This document shows positions 15,757 through 26,812 of a stretch of DNA of 64,000 nt, piece by piece (positions within the stretch are counted from its first letter, which is position 1; every line of letters begins with the position of its first letter). The notes beneath the pieces were generated by a model, which was given only the letters and a program-made list of their open reading frames with translations, ran no database searches and was not told the DNA's origin. The stretch covers positions 248,001 through 312,000 of the forward strand of contig NZ_JAJIRP010000002.1 in the NCBI RefSeq assembly GCF_025717555.1, read 5' to 3'. The position numbers and the translations under genes were made by a program. Source of the DNA: Paucibacter sp. B2R-40. Lineage in GTDB: Bacteria; Pseudomonadota; Gammaproteobacteria; Burkholderiales; Burkholderiaceae_C.

Positions 15757-18510
15757 TCAGGCCTTAGATCGCGTGCGGCGCAAGAGCCAGGTCGAAAAGC
15801 CCAGCATTGCGACCCACAGGCTGCTGAAAGCCCCGCCTCCACCTCCGCCGCCACTCTCGGCCACCGTCACGGGTGCCGCTGCGATCGCAAAGCTGCGCGA
15901 GACCGGCGTGGCGGCCGCAAAGCTGCTGTCACCCGCTTGCGTGGCGCTTACCGTGCAGGTGCCCACCAGCAGCAAGCTCAGGCTGTTGCCGCTGACGCTG
16001 CAGACCGACGGTGTGCTGGAGCTGAAGCTGATCGCCAGGCCCGAGCTCGCCGTGGCACTCAGGGCCGGTGCCGCTACGCCCAGCACTTGATCAGCGGGGC
16101 CTGTAAAGCTGATCGTCTGCGCGGCCGGCAGCACGGCGAAACTGCTGCTGACCTGAGCGGCCGCAGCGTAGTTCGCATTACCGGCCTGATTGGCCAGCAG
16201 CGTACAAGTTCCACTCGTCACCAAGCTGACTGCGCTGCCGCTGACGCTGCAAACAGCTGGTGTCGCGCTGGTGAACGACACCGCCAAGCCCGAGGAGGCG
16301 CTCGCACTCAAGACGGGCACGGCCACACCGATCGTTTGAGTCGCCACGCTCGCCACCGTGATGGTTTGCGCCGCTTGGGCCACCGTGAAGTTGCGCGTCA
16401 CCGGCGTTGCTGGCGCGTAAGTGTTGTTGCCCGTCTGGGTTGCCGAAACCGTGCAGGTACCGGCGGACAAGACCGTCAGGACCGCGCCACTGACGCTACA
16501 CACCGAGCCGGTGCTGGATGAAAAACCGACCGAGAGCCCTGAGCTGGCGCTGGCCGTCAAATTGAATGCGCTCACACCGAAGGTTTGATTTGACGGGCCG
16601 GCAAATGTGATGGTTTGCGCGGTGACGCCGGCTGAGCTGCTGACAGTAAAGCTGCGCGCGACCGAACTGGCGGCCGCATAGGTCGCATTGCCTGCCTGGG
16701 TCGCGGTGAGGCTGCAATTTCCGGCCGCCAAAAGACTCAAGGTACTGCCACTGACACTGCACACCGAGGGCGTTGTGGACGTAAAGCTAACTGTCAGGCC
16801 CGAGCTGGCGCTGGCCGTCAAGGCAATGGCGCCGCTGCCCAATATTTGATTGCCCGGGCCGGCAAAGCTGATGGTCTGAACGGTGGCGCCGACCAAGGTC
16901 GCGGCGACCGCCGCTCCCGCATCCAGCATGCCCGCACCACAGGTGCTGGTGGTGCAATAACATTCATCCTGTACGGCACTGGTGGGTGCGGTGCACTGCG
17001 CGATGCCGGCCGTACCACCACTGCTGACAAAGGGTCGGGCCGTCCTTTGCAAGATTGCCAACACCTCGGTGGACGTCAGGGAGGGTTTTGCCGAGACCAT
17101 CAAGGCCACCGTGCCCGCCACGATGGGGGCCGAGAAACTGGTGCCCACCGATGCGCCGTTGTTGGTGTAGGCCGCATCAGCCGCCACCGGGGTGGTGCTG
17201 CCGCTATTGGTGGTGGACAACATTGGGAACAGGCAGGCACCGCTCAAGTTGACGCAATTGCCGCCGGGCGCGGCGATGGCCACCTCGGGGCCGACGCTGG
17301 AAAAACCCACCTTGCTGCCGACATGGCGCAGACCGGTGACGGTAATCACGCCCGGGCAATTGCCAGGCAGGCCGACCGCTTGGCCCTCACTATTGCCCGC
17401 CGCCACGACGATGGTGGCGCCGGTGGCGATGACTTGGTTGATGGTGTCGCGGTAGGTGCCGGAGCCGGTAGCGCTACATGTCCCTGTGCCGCCAAGGCTC
17501 AGATTGAGCACCTTGGCCGGATTCGGATTGGTCGGCAGGCCAGGCACGGCGATGCCGGCCGCCCATTTCATGCCGGCCATGATGTCGGAGTCATAGCCGC
17601 CGCATTTGCCCAGCACGCGTATGGGCAGGATCTTCACGCCCCAGGCCACGCCGGCGATACCTTGGCCATTGTTGCTGCTGGCCGCAATCAGGCCGGACAC
17701 CCGCGTGCCATGCCAGCTGCTGTTGCCAATGTCAGTCGCGTCGCAACCCGTGCCGAGCGCTCCGCCGTTGATATCGGCTTGCGTGACGTAGTCACCCGGG
17801 TCGGAGGCATCACTGTCACGCCCCGCCACGCCGTCGCCGGCGGTGGCGTCATTGGCGATCATGTCGTAGCCGCCGACGAACTGCCCGGCCAGGTCAGGGT
17901 GGTCCTTGCGTACGCCGGTATCCAGCACCGCCACCACCACCGAACTGATGCCGGTGCTGGTGTCCCAGGCTGCAGGCGCGTTGATGCTGGATACCACCTC
18001 ACCGACCGGCGCCTTCAAATACCATTGCCCATTGGCTGAGCCATTGACACCACTCGGGGCGACGCCGCCAAAGCCAGCATACAAGGGGTCATTCGGCGTC
18101 ACGGCCGTATGCCGACGGCGCCCGTCAATGACCACCATCTCGACCTCGCTGTCCAAAGCCAGGCGCTTGACCAGCTCAGCGGAGCTGATGCCCTTGGCGG
18201 TGAACACATGCGTGCGCTCATCCAGGCTGCGATGGGCCTGCAGGCCGACCACGCCTTTGTTGACGCCGGTGCGCAGGCCTAAACCGGTGGCGCGGGTCTG
18301 CGCGATGTCTTGGGCTGAAGCCTTGCTCGCCTGGGCCGACATGATCTTGGCCCTCACACTCGGTGCGGCCGGCTTGAAGCGCACGATCACACGGGCGCTA
18401 TAGCTTTCGGCCGCCGAGGCCTCGGTGGCGGCCGCCAGCGAGGACTGCGGGTACAGCGCAGCGCCCAGTAGCAGGGTCGACAAAAAGGGCGCAAGGATCA
18501 GGTACTTCAT
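15757..18510 (-). CDS. S8 subtilisin-like serine protease with GlyGly-CTERM anchor
   Basis: A 917-aa secreted protease. A signal peptide is followed by a propeptide-like region to about residue 140, then a subtilase domain with the triad D197 (VAVLDTGV), H267 (SWHGTRVSG) and S458 (GTSFSAP). From about 545 to 880 there are four copies of an Ig-like repeat, each starting QTI and containing SVCSVSG. The C-terminus is a seven-Gly run, a hydrophobic helix and an Arg-rich end (LLRRTRSKA), which fits a GlyGly-CTERM sorting signal. Such signals are processed by rhombosortase; one is encoded at 51453. Confidence 0.92.
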   Translation of the reverse strand: MKYLILAPFLSTLLLGAALYPQSSLAAATEASAAESYSARVIVRFKPAAPSVRAKIMSAQASKASAQDIAQTRATGLGLRTGVNKGVVGLQAHRSLDERTHVFTAKGISSAELVKRLALDSEVEMVVIDGRRRHTAVTPNDPLYAGFGGVAPSGVNGSANGQWYLKAPVGEVVSSINAPAAWDTSTGISSVVVAVLDTGVRKDHPDLAGQFVGGYDMIANDATAGDGVAGRDSDASDPGDYVTQADINGGALGTGCDATDIGNSSWHGTRVSGLIAASSNNGQGIAGVAWGVKILPIRVLGKCGGYDSDIMAGMKWAAGIAVPGLPTNPNPAKVLNLSLGGTGTCSATGSGTYRDTINQVIATGATIVVAAGNSEGQAVGLPGNCPGVITVTGLRHVGSKVGFSSVGPEVAIAAPGGNCVNLSGACLFPMLSTTNSGSTTPVAADAAYTNNGASVGTSFSAPIVAGTVALMVSAKPSLTSTEVLAILQRTARPFVSSGGTAGIAQCTAPTSAVQDECYCTTSTCGAGMLDAGAAVAATLVGATVQTISFAGPGNQILGSGAIALTASASSGLTVSFTSTTPSVCSVSGSTLSLLAAGNCSLTATQAGNATYAAASSVARSFTVSSSAGVTAQTITFAGPSNQTFGVSAFNLTASASSGLSVGFSSSTGSVCSVSGAVLTVLSAGTCTVSATQTGNNTYAPATPVTRNFTVAQAAQTITVASVATQTIGVAVPVLSASASSGLAVSFTSATPAVCSVSGSAVSLVTSGTCTLLANQAGNANYAAAAQVSSSFAVLPAAQTISFTGPADQVLGVAAPALSATASSGLAISFSSSTPSVCSVSGNSLSLLLVGTCTVSATQAGDSSFAAATPVSRSFAIAAAPVTVAESGGGGGGGAFSSLWVAMLGFSTWLLRRTRSKA
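15860..16880 (-). repeat. Four tandem ~250-bp coding repeats
   Basis: Each unit encodes roughly 83 residues starting AQTI, with a central TASASSGL-type strand, a PSVCSVSG core and an ATQAGNATYA-type end. The copies have diverged at DNA level, so they look like old domain duplication. They form a stalk between the protease domain and the membrane anchor. Copy number could vary between strains. Confidence 0.75.
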
Positions 18511-18636
18511 GGCCGGGCAACTCCAAACAAGGCGCGCCGCCCGAGCGGCGCATATCCCTTCAGTTTAGTTCGGCCCCGCGAGCCACAGAGGTAAAGAAAG
18601 GCAACTGCGCGGCACTTGTTTGAGTCAAAGCGGACG

Positions 18637-18672
18637 CAAAAAAGGCCTTGCTTTTTTATCAAGCAAGGCCTT
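18637..18672 (-). terminator. Rho-independent terminator after gap
   Basis: Read on the minus strand, AAGGCCTTGCTT and AAGCAAGGCCTT form a 12-bp stem around a short A-rich loop, followed directly by a T run. It sits 19 bp past the gap stop codon and separates gap from the subtilase gene. Confidence 0.9.
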
Positions 18673-18690
18673 CGATCAATAGCTCAAGTC

Positions 18691-19758
<1,068 letters not shown>

Positions 19759-19766
19759 TCACCCAA

Positions 19767-21800
19767 TTACTTCTTCTTGCCCAGCGCAACCTTGACGGTG
19801 GCCGCCACATTCTCAGGCGTGAAGCCAAAATGTTTGAACAGCACCGGTGCCGGAGCCGATTCGCCGTAAGTATCGATGCCAACGACGGCCGCGCAGCCGT
19901 ATTTCCACCAGCCGTCCGTCACGCCCATTTCCACCGCCACACGCGGCAGGCCTTCGGGCAAGACGGACTTCTTGTACTTGGCGTCTTGGCGATCGAACAC
20001 GCTGGTCGAAGGCATGGACACGACGCGCACGCCAATGCCGTCCAGCGCCAACAACTCTTGCGCGCGCATGGCCAACTGCACTTCCGAGCCGGTCGCGATG
20101 ATCACCGCCTGAGCCTTGCTCTTGATACCGACCGAAGCTGGCTCGGCCAAGACATAAGCGCCCTTGCTGATTTCGTCCAGCGCCTTCTTCGGCGCATAAG
20201 GCAGGTTCTGGCGACTCAGCGCCAGCACGCTTGGGCGGCTGGCGTTGCCCAGCGCCATCGTCCAGGCAACCGCGGTTTCGGCCGTGTCGGCCGGACGCCA
20301 GACGTCCAAGCCGGGGATCAGGCGCAGGCTGGCCACATGTTCGATCGACTGATGCGTCGGGCCGTCTTCGCCCAGGCCGATCGAGTCATGCGTGAACACG
20401 TGAATAACGCGCAGCTTCATCAGCGCGGCCATGCGGATGGCGTTGCGGCTGTAGTCGCTGAAGGTCAGGAAGGTGCCGCCGTAGGGGATGTAGCCGCCAT
20501 GCAGCGCAATGCCGTTCATGATCGCGGCCATGCCGAATTCGCGCACGCCGTAGTTGATGTGGCGCCCGCCATTGCTGCTGCCGTCGGCTTCCAGGCGGAA
20601 GGCGGTCGCGGCCTTGGTGTTGGTCAGGTTGGAGCCGGTCAGGTCGGCCGAGCCGCCGAGCATTTCGGGCACGGCGGCCGTGAAGGCTTCCAGCGCGATC
20701 TGGCTGGCCTTGCGGCTGGCGACGGTTTCGGCTTGCGTGTGGGCGGCGATCACCGCGTCAACAGCGGTCTGCGCGAAGTTGGCGGGCAGGTCGCCGGCCA
20801 TGCGGCGCTTGAACTCGGCCGCCAGCGCGGGGTGCGCCTTGGCATAAGCGGCAAAGCGCTTGTCCCAGCCGGCTTGCAGCTTGGCGCCCTGCGCCTTGGC
20901 GTCCCAGCCGCTGTAGACCTCCTTGGGGATCACGAAAGGCGCGTGCGCCCACCCGATCGCCTCGCGGGTCAGCTTGATTTCGTCGCCGCCGAGTGGCTCG
21001 CCATGGGCCTTGGCGGTGTTGGCGCGGTTCGGGCTGCCTTTGCCGATATGGGTCTTGGCAATCACCAGGCTTGGCTTGTCCGTGCTCAGCTTGGCCTGGG
21101 CAATCGCAGCGTCAACGGCGTCGATGTCGTGGCCGTCAACCGGGCCAATCACGTTCCAGCCATAGGCCTCGAAACGCTGCGCCGTGTTGTCGGCGAACCA
21201 AGGTGCGACTTGGCCGTCGATCGAGATGCCGTTGTCGTCATAGATGGCGATCAGCTTGTTCAGCTTCCAAGCGCCGGCCAGCGAGCAAGCTTCGTGGCTG
21301 ATGCCTTCCATCAGGCAGCCGTCACCCATGAAGACATAGGTGAAATGGTCGACCACCGCGTGCTTGTCACGGTTGAATTCCTTGGCCAGCATCTTCTCGG
21401 CCAGCGCCAGGCCGACCGCATTGGTGATGCCCTGCCCCAGCGGGCCGGTGGTCGTCTCGACGCCGGGGGTGATGCCGACTTCGGGGTGGCCGGGGGTCTT
21501 GCTGTGCAGCTGGCGGAAGTTCTTCAGCTCTTCGATGGACAGGTCATAGCCGGTCAGGTGCAGCAGCGCATAGATCAGCATAGAGCCGTGGCCATTGCTC
21601 AGCACGAAGCGGTCACGGTCGGCCCATTGAGGGTTCGTTGGGTTATGGCGCAGATGGCGGTTCCACAAGGCGACGGCGATATCGGCCATGCCCATGGGCG
21701 CGCCGGGGTGGCCGGAATTGGCTTGCTGCACGGCGTCCATGGCCAGTGCGCGAATGGCGTTGGCCATCAAAGTGGGGTTGCTTGCAGCGGTAGTTGCCAT
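19767..21800 (-). CDS. tkt: Transketolase
   Basis: A 677-aa thiamine-diphosphate enzyme of the pentose phosphate pathway, and of the Calvin cycle if one is present. The start [20 protein letters not shown] reaches the conserved [12 protein letters not shown]. The thiamine-binding [13 protein letters not shown] motif, the pyrimidine-domain [14 protein letters not shown] and the C-terminal [10 protein letters not shown] are present. It is preceded by a non-coding stretch that separates it from the PEP-CTERM gene and its terminator. It reads through or terminates just ahead of gap. Confidence 0.98.
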   Translation of the reverse strand: MATTAASNPTLMANAIRALAMDAVQQANSGHPGAPMGMADIAVALWNRHLRHNPTNPQWADRDRFVLSNGHGSMLIYALLHLTGYDLSIEELKNFRQLHSKTPGHPEVGITPGVETTTGPLGQGITNAVGLALAEKMLAKEFNRDKHAVVDHFTYVFMGDGCLMEGISHEACSLAGAWKLNKLIAIYDDNGISIDGQVAPWFADNTAQRFEAYGWNVIGPVDGHDIDAVDAAIAQAKLSTDKPSLVIAKTHIGKGSPNRANTAKAHGEPLGGDEIKLTREAIGWAHAPFVIPKEVYSGWDAKAQGAKLQAGWDKRFAAYAKAHPALAAEFKRRMAGDLPANFAQTAVDAVIAAHTQAETVASRKASQIALEAFTAAVPEMLGGSADLTGSNLTNTKAATAFRLEADGSSNGGRHINYGVREFGMAAIMNGIALHGGYIPYGGTFLTFSDYSRNAIRMAALMKLRVIHVFTHDSIGLGEDGPTHQSIEHVASLRLIPGLDVWRPADTAETAVAWTMALGNASRPSVLALSRQNLPYAPKKALDEISKGAYVLAEPASVGIKSKAQAVIIATGSEVQLAMRAQELLALDGIGVRVVSMPSTSVFDRQDAKYKKSVLPEGLPRVAVEMGVTDGWWKYGCAAVVGIDTYGESAPAPVLFKHFGFTPENVAATVKVALGKKK

Positions 21801-21945
21801 GGCTTGAGGAGCTTGAGGAGCTGGAGTTTCGAGGAGGGGTAACCCGGGATTTTACTAGGCCTGCGCGCACCCACCGTTCATGCCAGTGAGACCAAGCCAT
21901 CATTCCATCAAAACGCTTGCCGCAAAGCCAAGAAGCGTCACCCAA

Positions 21946-21986
21946 ACAAAACAGGCGATCGCCGCAGAAAAGCTGGCGATCGCCTG
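21946..21986 (-). terminator. Terminator after PEP-CTERM gene
   Basis: A perfect 12-bp inverted repeat (CAGGCGATCGCC ... GGCGATCGCCTG, 21952-21986) with an 11-nt loop is followed on the minus strand by TTTTGTTTG. It lies about 40 bp after the PEP-CTERM gene and insulates tkt from it. Confidence 0.85.
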
Positions 21987-22026
21987 GTTCAAACTTGATT
22001 GACAGCCTCGGCTGTCAAGGCCTTGC

Positions 22027-22650
22027 TCAGCCGCGGCGGCGGCGTGTCAGGCCCAGCAGCGCGAAGCCGCCGGCCAACATCATCAGCGAGGTGCTGGCCT
22101 CGGGCACGGCCGAGATATTGTCAAAGCCGATGTTCTGTCCGGCGCTGCCGGTCAAGTCGAAGGACTTCGCGGTGCCGCTGAAATTCAAGGTCACTTGCTT
22201 CCAGCTGTCGTAGCCGGCATCTGCCGTCTTGGCCAAGTTGAAGGTACCGAGCAAGTCGCCGGTGCCATTCAAGCCGGAATAGGCCTTGACGGCGCCGGTC
22301 ACGTCAACGTAGCTGGCGTAGAACAAAGACAGGCCGCTCTCGACACCACCCGCCACATTCATATAGGCAGAGGCACCGGGGATGTCTTGAACGTAGGCCG
22401 TACCTTGGGCCGATGGCGCGCCGCTGTAGAAAGTGAAGTCAGCGTCATTGGACAAGCCTGCCACGCCGACGAACTCGACGCCCAGGTTGACGCCGGTGGA
22501 CTCATCGGAGGCCGCGCCACCGTTGTAGAAACCATTGACCGCCACGTCGTAGCTCCAGGTCTTTTCAAAGTCGACCACGAAGCTCGTGGCGCCTGCGAAG
22601 GCTGGGGCGGCGGCAAACAGGGCCAGAACGGCCAGGCGAGAAAGCTTCAT
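22027..22650 (-). CDS. PEP-CTERM sorting-domain protein
   Basis: A 207-aa secreted protein starting MKLSRLAVLALFAAAPAFAG (signal peptide). The middle is Gly/Ser/Asp-rich and beta-like, beginning SFVVDFEKTWSYDVAVNGFY. The end carries a PEP-CTERM variant: VPEAST, a hydrophobic helix (LMMLAGGFALLGL) and TRRRRG. Such proteins are sorted by an exosortase (EpsH/XrtA) and usually belong to an extracellular matrix. No exosortase gene is in this window. The upstream open frame to 22881 lies in the divergent intergenic region and was not included. Confidence 0.88.
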   Translation of the reverse strand: MKLSRLAVLALFAAAPAFAGATSFVVDFEKTWSYDVAVNGFYNGGAASDESTGVNLGVEFVGVAGLSNDADFTFYSGAPSAQGTAYVQDIPGASAYMNVAGGVESGLSLFYASYVDVTGAVKAYSGLNGTGDLLGTFNLAKTADAGYDSWKQVTLNFSGTAKSFDLTGSAGQNIGFDNISAVPEASTSLMMLAGGFALLGLTRRRRG

Positions 22651-22879
22651 GGGAATAATCCAGGTTGGGGGGAACTGAGCGTGGCCATCAAAGCCACATT
22701 GCGCCGCCAGTCTATTCACGCTACACGACAACAGTGTGACCAAGCCGACACCGTTGCGGCTGCCATTCGGATCAAGCACCGCAAGCTCCATAGCCGCTGC
22801 CATTGGCACTGTCATCGGCGCTTCATATGAAGTCGCTAGGCTCGCCCTCTTCCCATCTCCAGCGCCCGCTCTACAGACC

Positions 22880-23326
22880 ATGACTCAGCTCATTGATCGC
22901 CGCCATCTGCTGCGCGCGGCCGCTGCCGCCGGCCTCGGCGCTTGCCTGCCGCGCGCGCGCGCCTGCGAATTTTTTTGCACCACGCTGCGCGTCACCCACC
23001 CCTGGACGCGCGCCTCCGCCCCCGGCGCCACCAGCGCCGTGATCAACATGAAGTTCGACGAAGTGCTGCAGGACGACCGGCTGATCGGCATTGAAACCCC
23101 GGTGGCGGCCAGCGCCGAAATCGGCCGCGCCGGCTCGCGCGACAAGCGCGCGGTGGACTTTGCCATTCCGGCCGGCCAAGAAACCGAACTCAGCGAAACC
23201 GGCACCTTCATTCGACTGACCGGCCTGAAGCACCCGCTCGAAATCGCCCGCAGCTATCCATTGACGCTGGTGTTCGAAAAAGGCGGCAGCATCGAAGCCG
23301 ACCTCAGCGTCGACTATGACAACTAG
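22880..23326 (+). CDS. PCu(A)C-like periplasmic protein lacking copper ligands
   Basis: A 148-aa protein with a Tat-like signal (RRHLLRAAAAAGLGACL). The mature fold resembles the copper chaperone PCu(A)C (VTHPWTRASAPGATSAV start, then LTGLKHPLEIARSYPLTLVF and a late VDYDN). PCu(A)C proteins bind Cu(I) with two Met and two His residues and deliver it to cytochrome oxidase. Here the expected His after the first strand is replaced (SAEIGRAG) and no Met-rich motif remains, so copper binding is doubtful. It is upstream of the PHP-type gene but 160 bp away. Confidence 0.8.
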   Translation: MTQLIDRRHLLRAAAAAGLGACLPRARACEFFCTTLRVTHPWTRASAPGATSAVINMKFDEVLQDDRLIGIETPVAASAEIGRAGSRDKRAVDFAIPAGQETELSETGTFIRLTGLKHPLEIARSYPLTLVFEKGGSIEADLSVDYDN

Positions 23327-23486
23327 TCAGTCAACGTAGGCCATCAGGCACGGACAAACCGTCACGACCAAGTCACCTAGGCTCCCTAACATCCAAGGGC
23401 AGTTTAGGCAGGGCAGCTGTTTGCCCGCCAAAGAATCACCCGCACGCCCCACCCCCTTTCCCGTAAAACAATCAGGAGTTGTTCAC

Positions 23487-25748
23487 ATGAAATTCGGTTT
23501 CAGCAAAAGCCGGCTCGCCCTCGCGGCAGTCGCAGCCATCGGCTGCACCACCCTGTCCGTAGCCCCGACTGTCGCCAGCGCCGCCGGCAAGACCGCCGGT
23601 CAATATGTGACGGGAGACTTCCACAATCACACCACCTGCTCGGACGGCTCGATTTCGATGCAGAAGTTGGTCAAGAAGGTCACCGACAAAGCCGGCAGCG
23701 GCGACACGCCATGGGGTCTGGACTGGTTTGTGCAAGCCGGCCACGGCGGCAACGGCAACCGCAATTGCACTTTGACCGAAGACGCATCGCTGAGCACGCC
23801 TGCCTACCCCAACATCCCCGGCAAGGGCCCGACAACAACTTGGGCCAATAGCGTTGGCGCAGCAGCCATCAAGGGTGATGGCGGCGGCGTGGGTGGCAAC
23901 GGCAATATGTGGCGCTGGCAGTCGATTCAGGAATTCCAGTACCCGCTGATCGAGTATTTGGCAACTTCCAAGAACCTGCCCCTGTTCATCGGCATGGAAT
24001 CGGTCGTGGCCGGCCATGAGCACAGCTCGATGAGCATCATCACCGGCCAAATGCCGGCCTCGCTGGACGGCGCCACCATGCCTGCAGCGCCTGGCTACAC
24101 AGCCCTGGGCAATGCCAACGCCTTGGCCCAATGGTCGTATTGCTTTGACCGTGGCGACACCGACAAGAGCCGCGGCAACGTCACCGGCTCGGCCATCGGC
24201 AACAACTGGAATTGCGCCGTCCCAGGCAGCAACAGCGCCGGCGACATCAGCTGGAACGCTGCAGCCCAGAAGCTGATGCCTGCCAGCGGCACCGGCAACG
24301 GCACCAAGGGTCACCTGAAGACCGTGGAAGCCATCAAGTGGATGGCCCAGAACCACGCCAACGGCAGCTACTATGTGCCTGCCCACTTGGAGCGCGCCGG
24401 CCCCTTCTACGCCGATGGCAACCAAGGCTTCAACATCGAGCATCTGCGCAACTTCAACAATGCCGGCCCGACCATTGCCTTCGGCTTTGAAACCCAGCCT
24501 GGCCACGGCGCTTCTTCGAACCGCGGCGAATACCAAGTCAAGCGCAACAATATCGGTGGCGTGGCGACCGACTCGGTCGGCGGCACCACCTACGGCGGCA
24601 CCGGCGTCTATGGCGCCCAAGTCGGCGGCGTCTGGGATGCATTGCTGGGCGAAGGCCGTAACTTCTGGTACTTTGCTTCGTCCGACTGGCACAACCGCGG
24701 CTCGTTCGGCCCGGATGACCGCCGCTCGACGCAAGACTTCTACCCCGGCGAATACGCTCGTGACTTCGTGATGGTGCGCAACGGCGCCGACAAGCTGCGC
24801 CCGCAAACCATTGTTGACGGCCTGCGCACCGGTAACAGCTTCGCCGCCAGCGGCCAGCTGATCGACCGCCTGGCTTTCGTCGCCTGCGCTTCCTACGCCG
24901 GCCCTGCCGCGCGCACCAACGCACAGGTCGAGGCCTTGGCCGTGGCAGCTGCCACCAATAACAAGGACATTGATGCCAGCGGCTGCGCCACCATGGGCGA
25001 AAAGCTGGTGGTTCGCCCCGGTGCCGAGATCGTCGTGTCGGTGGTCGTGCGTGATCCAGAAGGTATCAGCCACGCGCCTTACAGCTTCCCCAACCCATCG
25101 CTGAAGCAAGTCGGCATCATCCAGCCGCTCAATATGCCCGTGCTGGACCACATCGACCTGATCCGCGGTCTGGTGACTGGCTACAAGACACCGGGTGCGG
25201 CTGACTACGCCGGCGCTTGGCCAAGCAACACCGACTGGCTGCGCACCGACGGCAGCACTGCGGACCTGTCCGTCGTGCCCGCCGCGGCCAAGAACACCAG
25301 CGCCGCTGTCATCAAGACCTTCAGCGAGAACGGTGCCGCAGCTTGGGTGGCCGTTGCCTCTGGCGTCGACAACAGCAAGTTCCTGAAGATGACTTACCGC
25401 ATTCCTGCGGTCACGGCATCCCAGTATGTGCGTCTGCGCGGCAGCAATCTGCCGGCCGCTGTGCCTTATGAAACCGACGCCAATGGCAACCCCTTGGCCG
25501 ACTTGTTCACCAACGCCAACGACACCACCAAACTGCGGATTCCTTGCACCACCGTGGGCAGCAATGTGCCTGCAGCCGGCGTGACCTACACCGGCAACAC
25601 CATCGACGGCTGCCCAACGCATCTGCCGGTCGTGAGCGGCCAGAAGATGGTTGCCTATGACGTCGCCGCCTGGTCCGATCTGTGGTTCTACAGCAACCCG
25701 ATCTATGTGCAAGTGAACGGCTCCACCGCCGTCGCCGGCGTCAAGTAA
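23487..25748 (+). CDS. Secreted PHP-domain-like metal-dependent hydrolase
   Basis: A 753-aa exported protein. Start ATG 23487 follows CAGGAG; a signal peptide ending near VASAAG is clear. The mature N-terminus has the PHP metal motif DFHNHTTCSDGS, with further histidines at AGHGG, GHEHSS, YVPAHLER and SDWHNRGS, the pattern of PHP phosphoesterase-type active sites. The last third is Thr/Ser/Gly-rich and likely beta structure. Substrate is unknown. The gene ends at a strong terminator; the PpiC/HupE cluster begins 200 bp later. Confidence 0.82.
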   Translation: MKFGFSKSRLALAAVAAIGCTTLSVAPTVASAAGKTAGQYVTGDFHNHTTCSDGSISMQKLVKKVTDKAGSGDTPWGLDWFVQAGHGGNGNRNCTLTEDASLSTPAYPNIPGKGPTTTWANSVGAAAIKGDGGGVGGNGNMWRWQSIQEFQYPLIEYLATSKNLPLFIGMESVVAGHEHSSMSIITGQMPASLDGATMPAAPGYTALGNANALAQWSYCFDRGDTDKSRGNVTGSAIGNNWNCAVPGSNSAGDISWNAAAQKLMPASGTGNGTKGHLKTVEAIKWMAQNHANGSYYVPAHLERAGPFYADGNQGFNIEHLRNFNNAGPTIAFGFETQPGHGASSNRGEYQVKRNNIGGVATDSVGGTTYGGTGVYGAQVGGVWDALLGEGRNFWYFASSDWHNRGSFGPDDRRSTQDFYPGEYARDFVMVRNGADKLRPQTIVDGLRTGNSFAASGQLIDRLAFVACASYAGPAARTNAQVEALAVAAATNNKDIDASGCATMGEKLVVRPGAEIVVSVVVRDPEGISHAPYSFPNPSLKQVGIIQPLNMPVLDHIDLIRGLVTGYKTPGAADYAGAWPSNTDWLRTDGSTADLSVVPAAAKNTSAAVIKTFSENGAAAWVAVASGVDNSKFLKMTYRIPAVTASQYVRLRGSNLPAAVPYETDANGNPLADLFTNANDTTKLRIPCTTVGSNVPAAGVTYTGNTIDGCPTHLPVVSGQKMVAYDVAAWSDLWFYSNPIYVQVNGSTAVAGVK

Positions 25749-25770
25749 GACCAGCAAAAGCTTCGCTTGA

Positions 25771-25804
25771 AGGGCGCCATGCGGCAAGGCATGGCGCCCT
25801 TTTT
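25771..25804 (+). terminator. Rho-independent terminator
   Basis: AGGGCGCCATGC and GCATGGCGCCCT form a 12-bp perfect stem with a GGCAAG-type loop, followed by TTTTT. It lies 22 bp after the PHP-type gene. Confidence 0.92.
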
Positions 25805-25948
25805 CATGCGCTCAAGGGAACTCGCGCACGCCGCGTCGATGACCGACCGTCTTCATCCTGACATGCACGCGTCATAAGATTCTCGGCTTTGCTGCTCCCC
25901 CAGCCGCTCTCGCGCAACCGCTGCGAGGCCAAGCTCGACCTTGCCCCC

Positions 25949-26812
25949 ATGTCCACATCACAAAACACTACATTGCTCGCCGGTCTTGACACCAGTCCGC
26001 GAGGCCAGGCCCGCCCGGCATGGCTGAGAGAACCCTTGCTGCATTTCCTGATCTTGGGCGCGCTCTTGTTTGCAGCCGACCATTACTTGGTCGGGCGCGC
26101 CGATGACCCACGCAGCATCGTGGTCGGCGCCGAGGTCGACGCCGAGGCTAAACAGATTTTCAGCGCCGCACGCGGCCGCGAACCCAATGCCGAGGAACTG
26201 ACCGCGCTGCGCCAGGTCTGGCTCGACAACGAAGTGCTCTACCGCGAAGGCATGGCCATGCAGGTCGACCGTGGCGACTCGGCCATCCGTGAGCGGGTCA
26301 TCTTCAAGGCGCTCAGCGTGGTCGATGCCAACACCAAATTGCCGCCCGCCACAGACCAGGTCCTGCGCGCCTGGTTCGAGAAAAACCGCGTCAAATACGA
26401 CGAACCGGCCCGCTTCGACTTCCAGGAAGCCGCGCTGGCCGGCGACAACTCGGAAGCGGCTGTGCGTGCCTTTGTCAGCGAGCTGAACAGCGGCGCGGCG
26501 GGTGACGCCAAAGCCGGCCTACGCGTCTTCAAGGGTCGGCCGCAAAGCAATCTGCTGCAAAGCTATGGCGCCGACTTCGCCAAGACCTTTGCAAGCCTGA
26601 CGCCGGGCGAGTGGCATGCGCTGCAAACCCGCGATGGCTGGCGCGCGATGCGACTTGACGCCATCAGCAAGCCGCAACCCGCGGCGTTCGAGCCGCTGCG
26701 CACCGTCGTTCAGCAAGACTGGACCGATGCCACCTTATCCGAGCAGCGCAGCGCCGCCGTGCGCGCCTTGACGCAGAAATACAAAGTGAAATTCGAGGCC
26801 AGCAAGCCATGA
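25949..26812 (+). CDS. PpiC-type peptidyl-prolyl isomerase, membrane anchored
   Basis: A 287-aa protein starting MSTSQNTTLLAGLDT. One membrane helix lies near residue 50 (LLHFLILGALLFAADHYLV), followed by a periplasmic chaperone-like helical region and a parvulin-like domain (about residues 145-270) with FAKTFASLTPGEWH and a late FEPLRTVVQQDW. It should help fold exported proteins. It ends ATGA-overlapped with the HupE gene. Its dedicated location beside an exported metalloenzyme and HupE suggests a specific client. The upstream ATG (25889) was rejected as part of the leader. Confidence 0.83.
   Translation: MSTSQNTTLLAGLDTSPRGQARPAWLREPLLHFLILGALLFAADHYLVGRADDPRSIVVGAEVDAEAKQIFSAARGREPNAEELTALRQVWLDNEVLYREGMAMQVDRGDSAIRERVIFKALSVVDANTKLPPATDQVLRAWFEKNRVKYDEPARFDFQEAALAGDNSEAAVRAFVSELNSGAAGDAKAGLRVFKGRPQSNLLQSYGADFAKTFASLTPGEWHALQTRDGWRAMRLDAISKPQPAAFEPLRTVVQQDWTDATLSEQRSAAVRALTQKYKVKFEASKP

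Noticed and set aside
15860-16880. CRISPR-like regular repeats
   Set aside because: The spacing is about 250 bp, the repeats are divergent and they are in frame inside the subtilase gene.
19830-21842. 670-codon open frame opposite tkt
   Set aside because: The tkt frame has every family motif; the antisense frame is long only because of high GC.
23472-25787. 771-codon open frame opposite the PHP-type gene
   Set aside because: The plus frame has a signal peptide, ribosome site, PHP motif and terminator. The minus frame has none of these.
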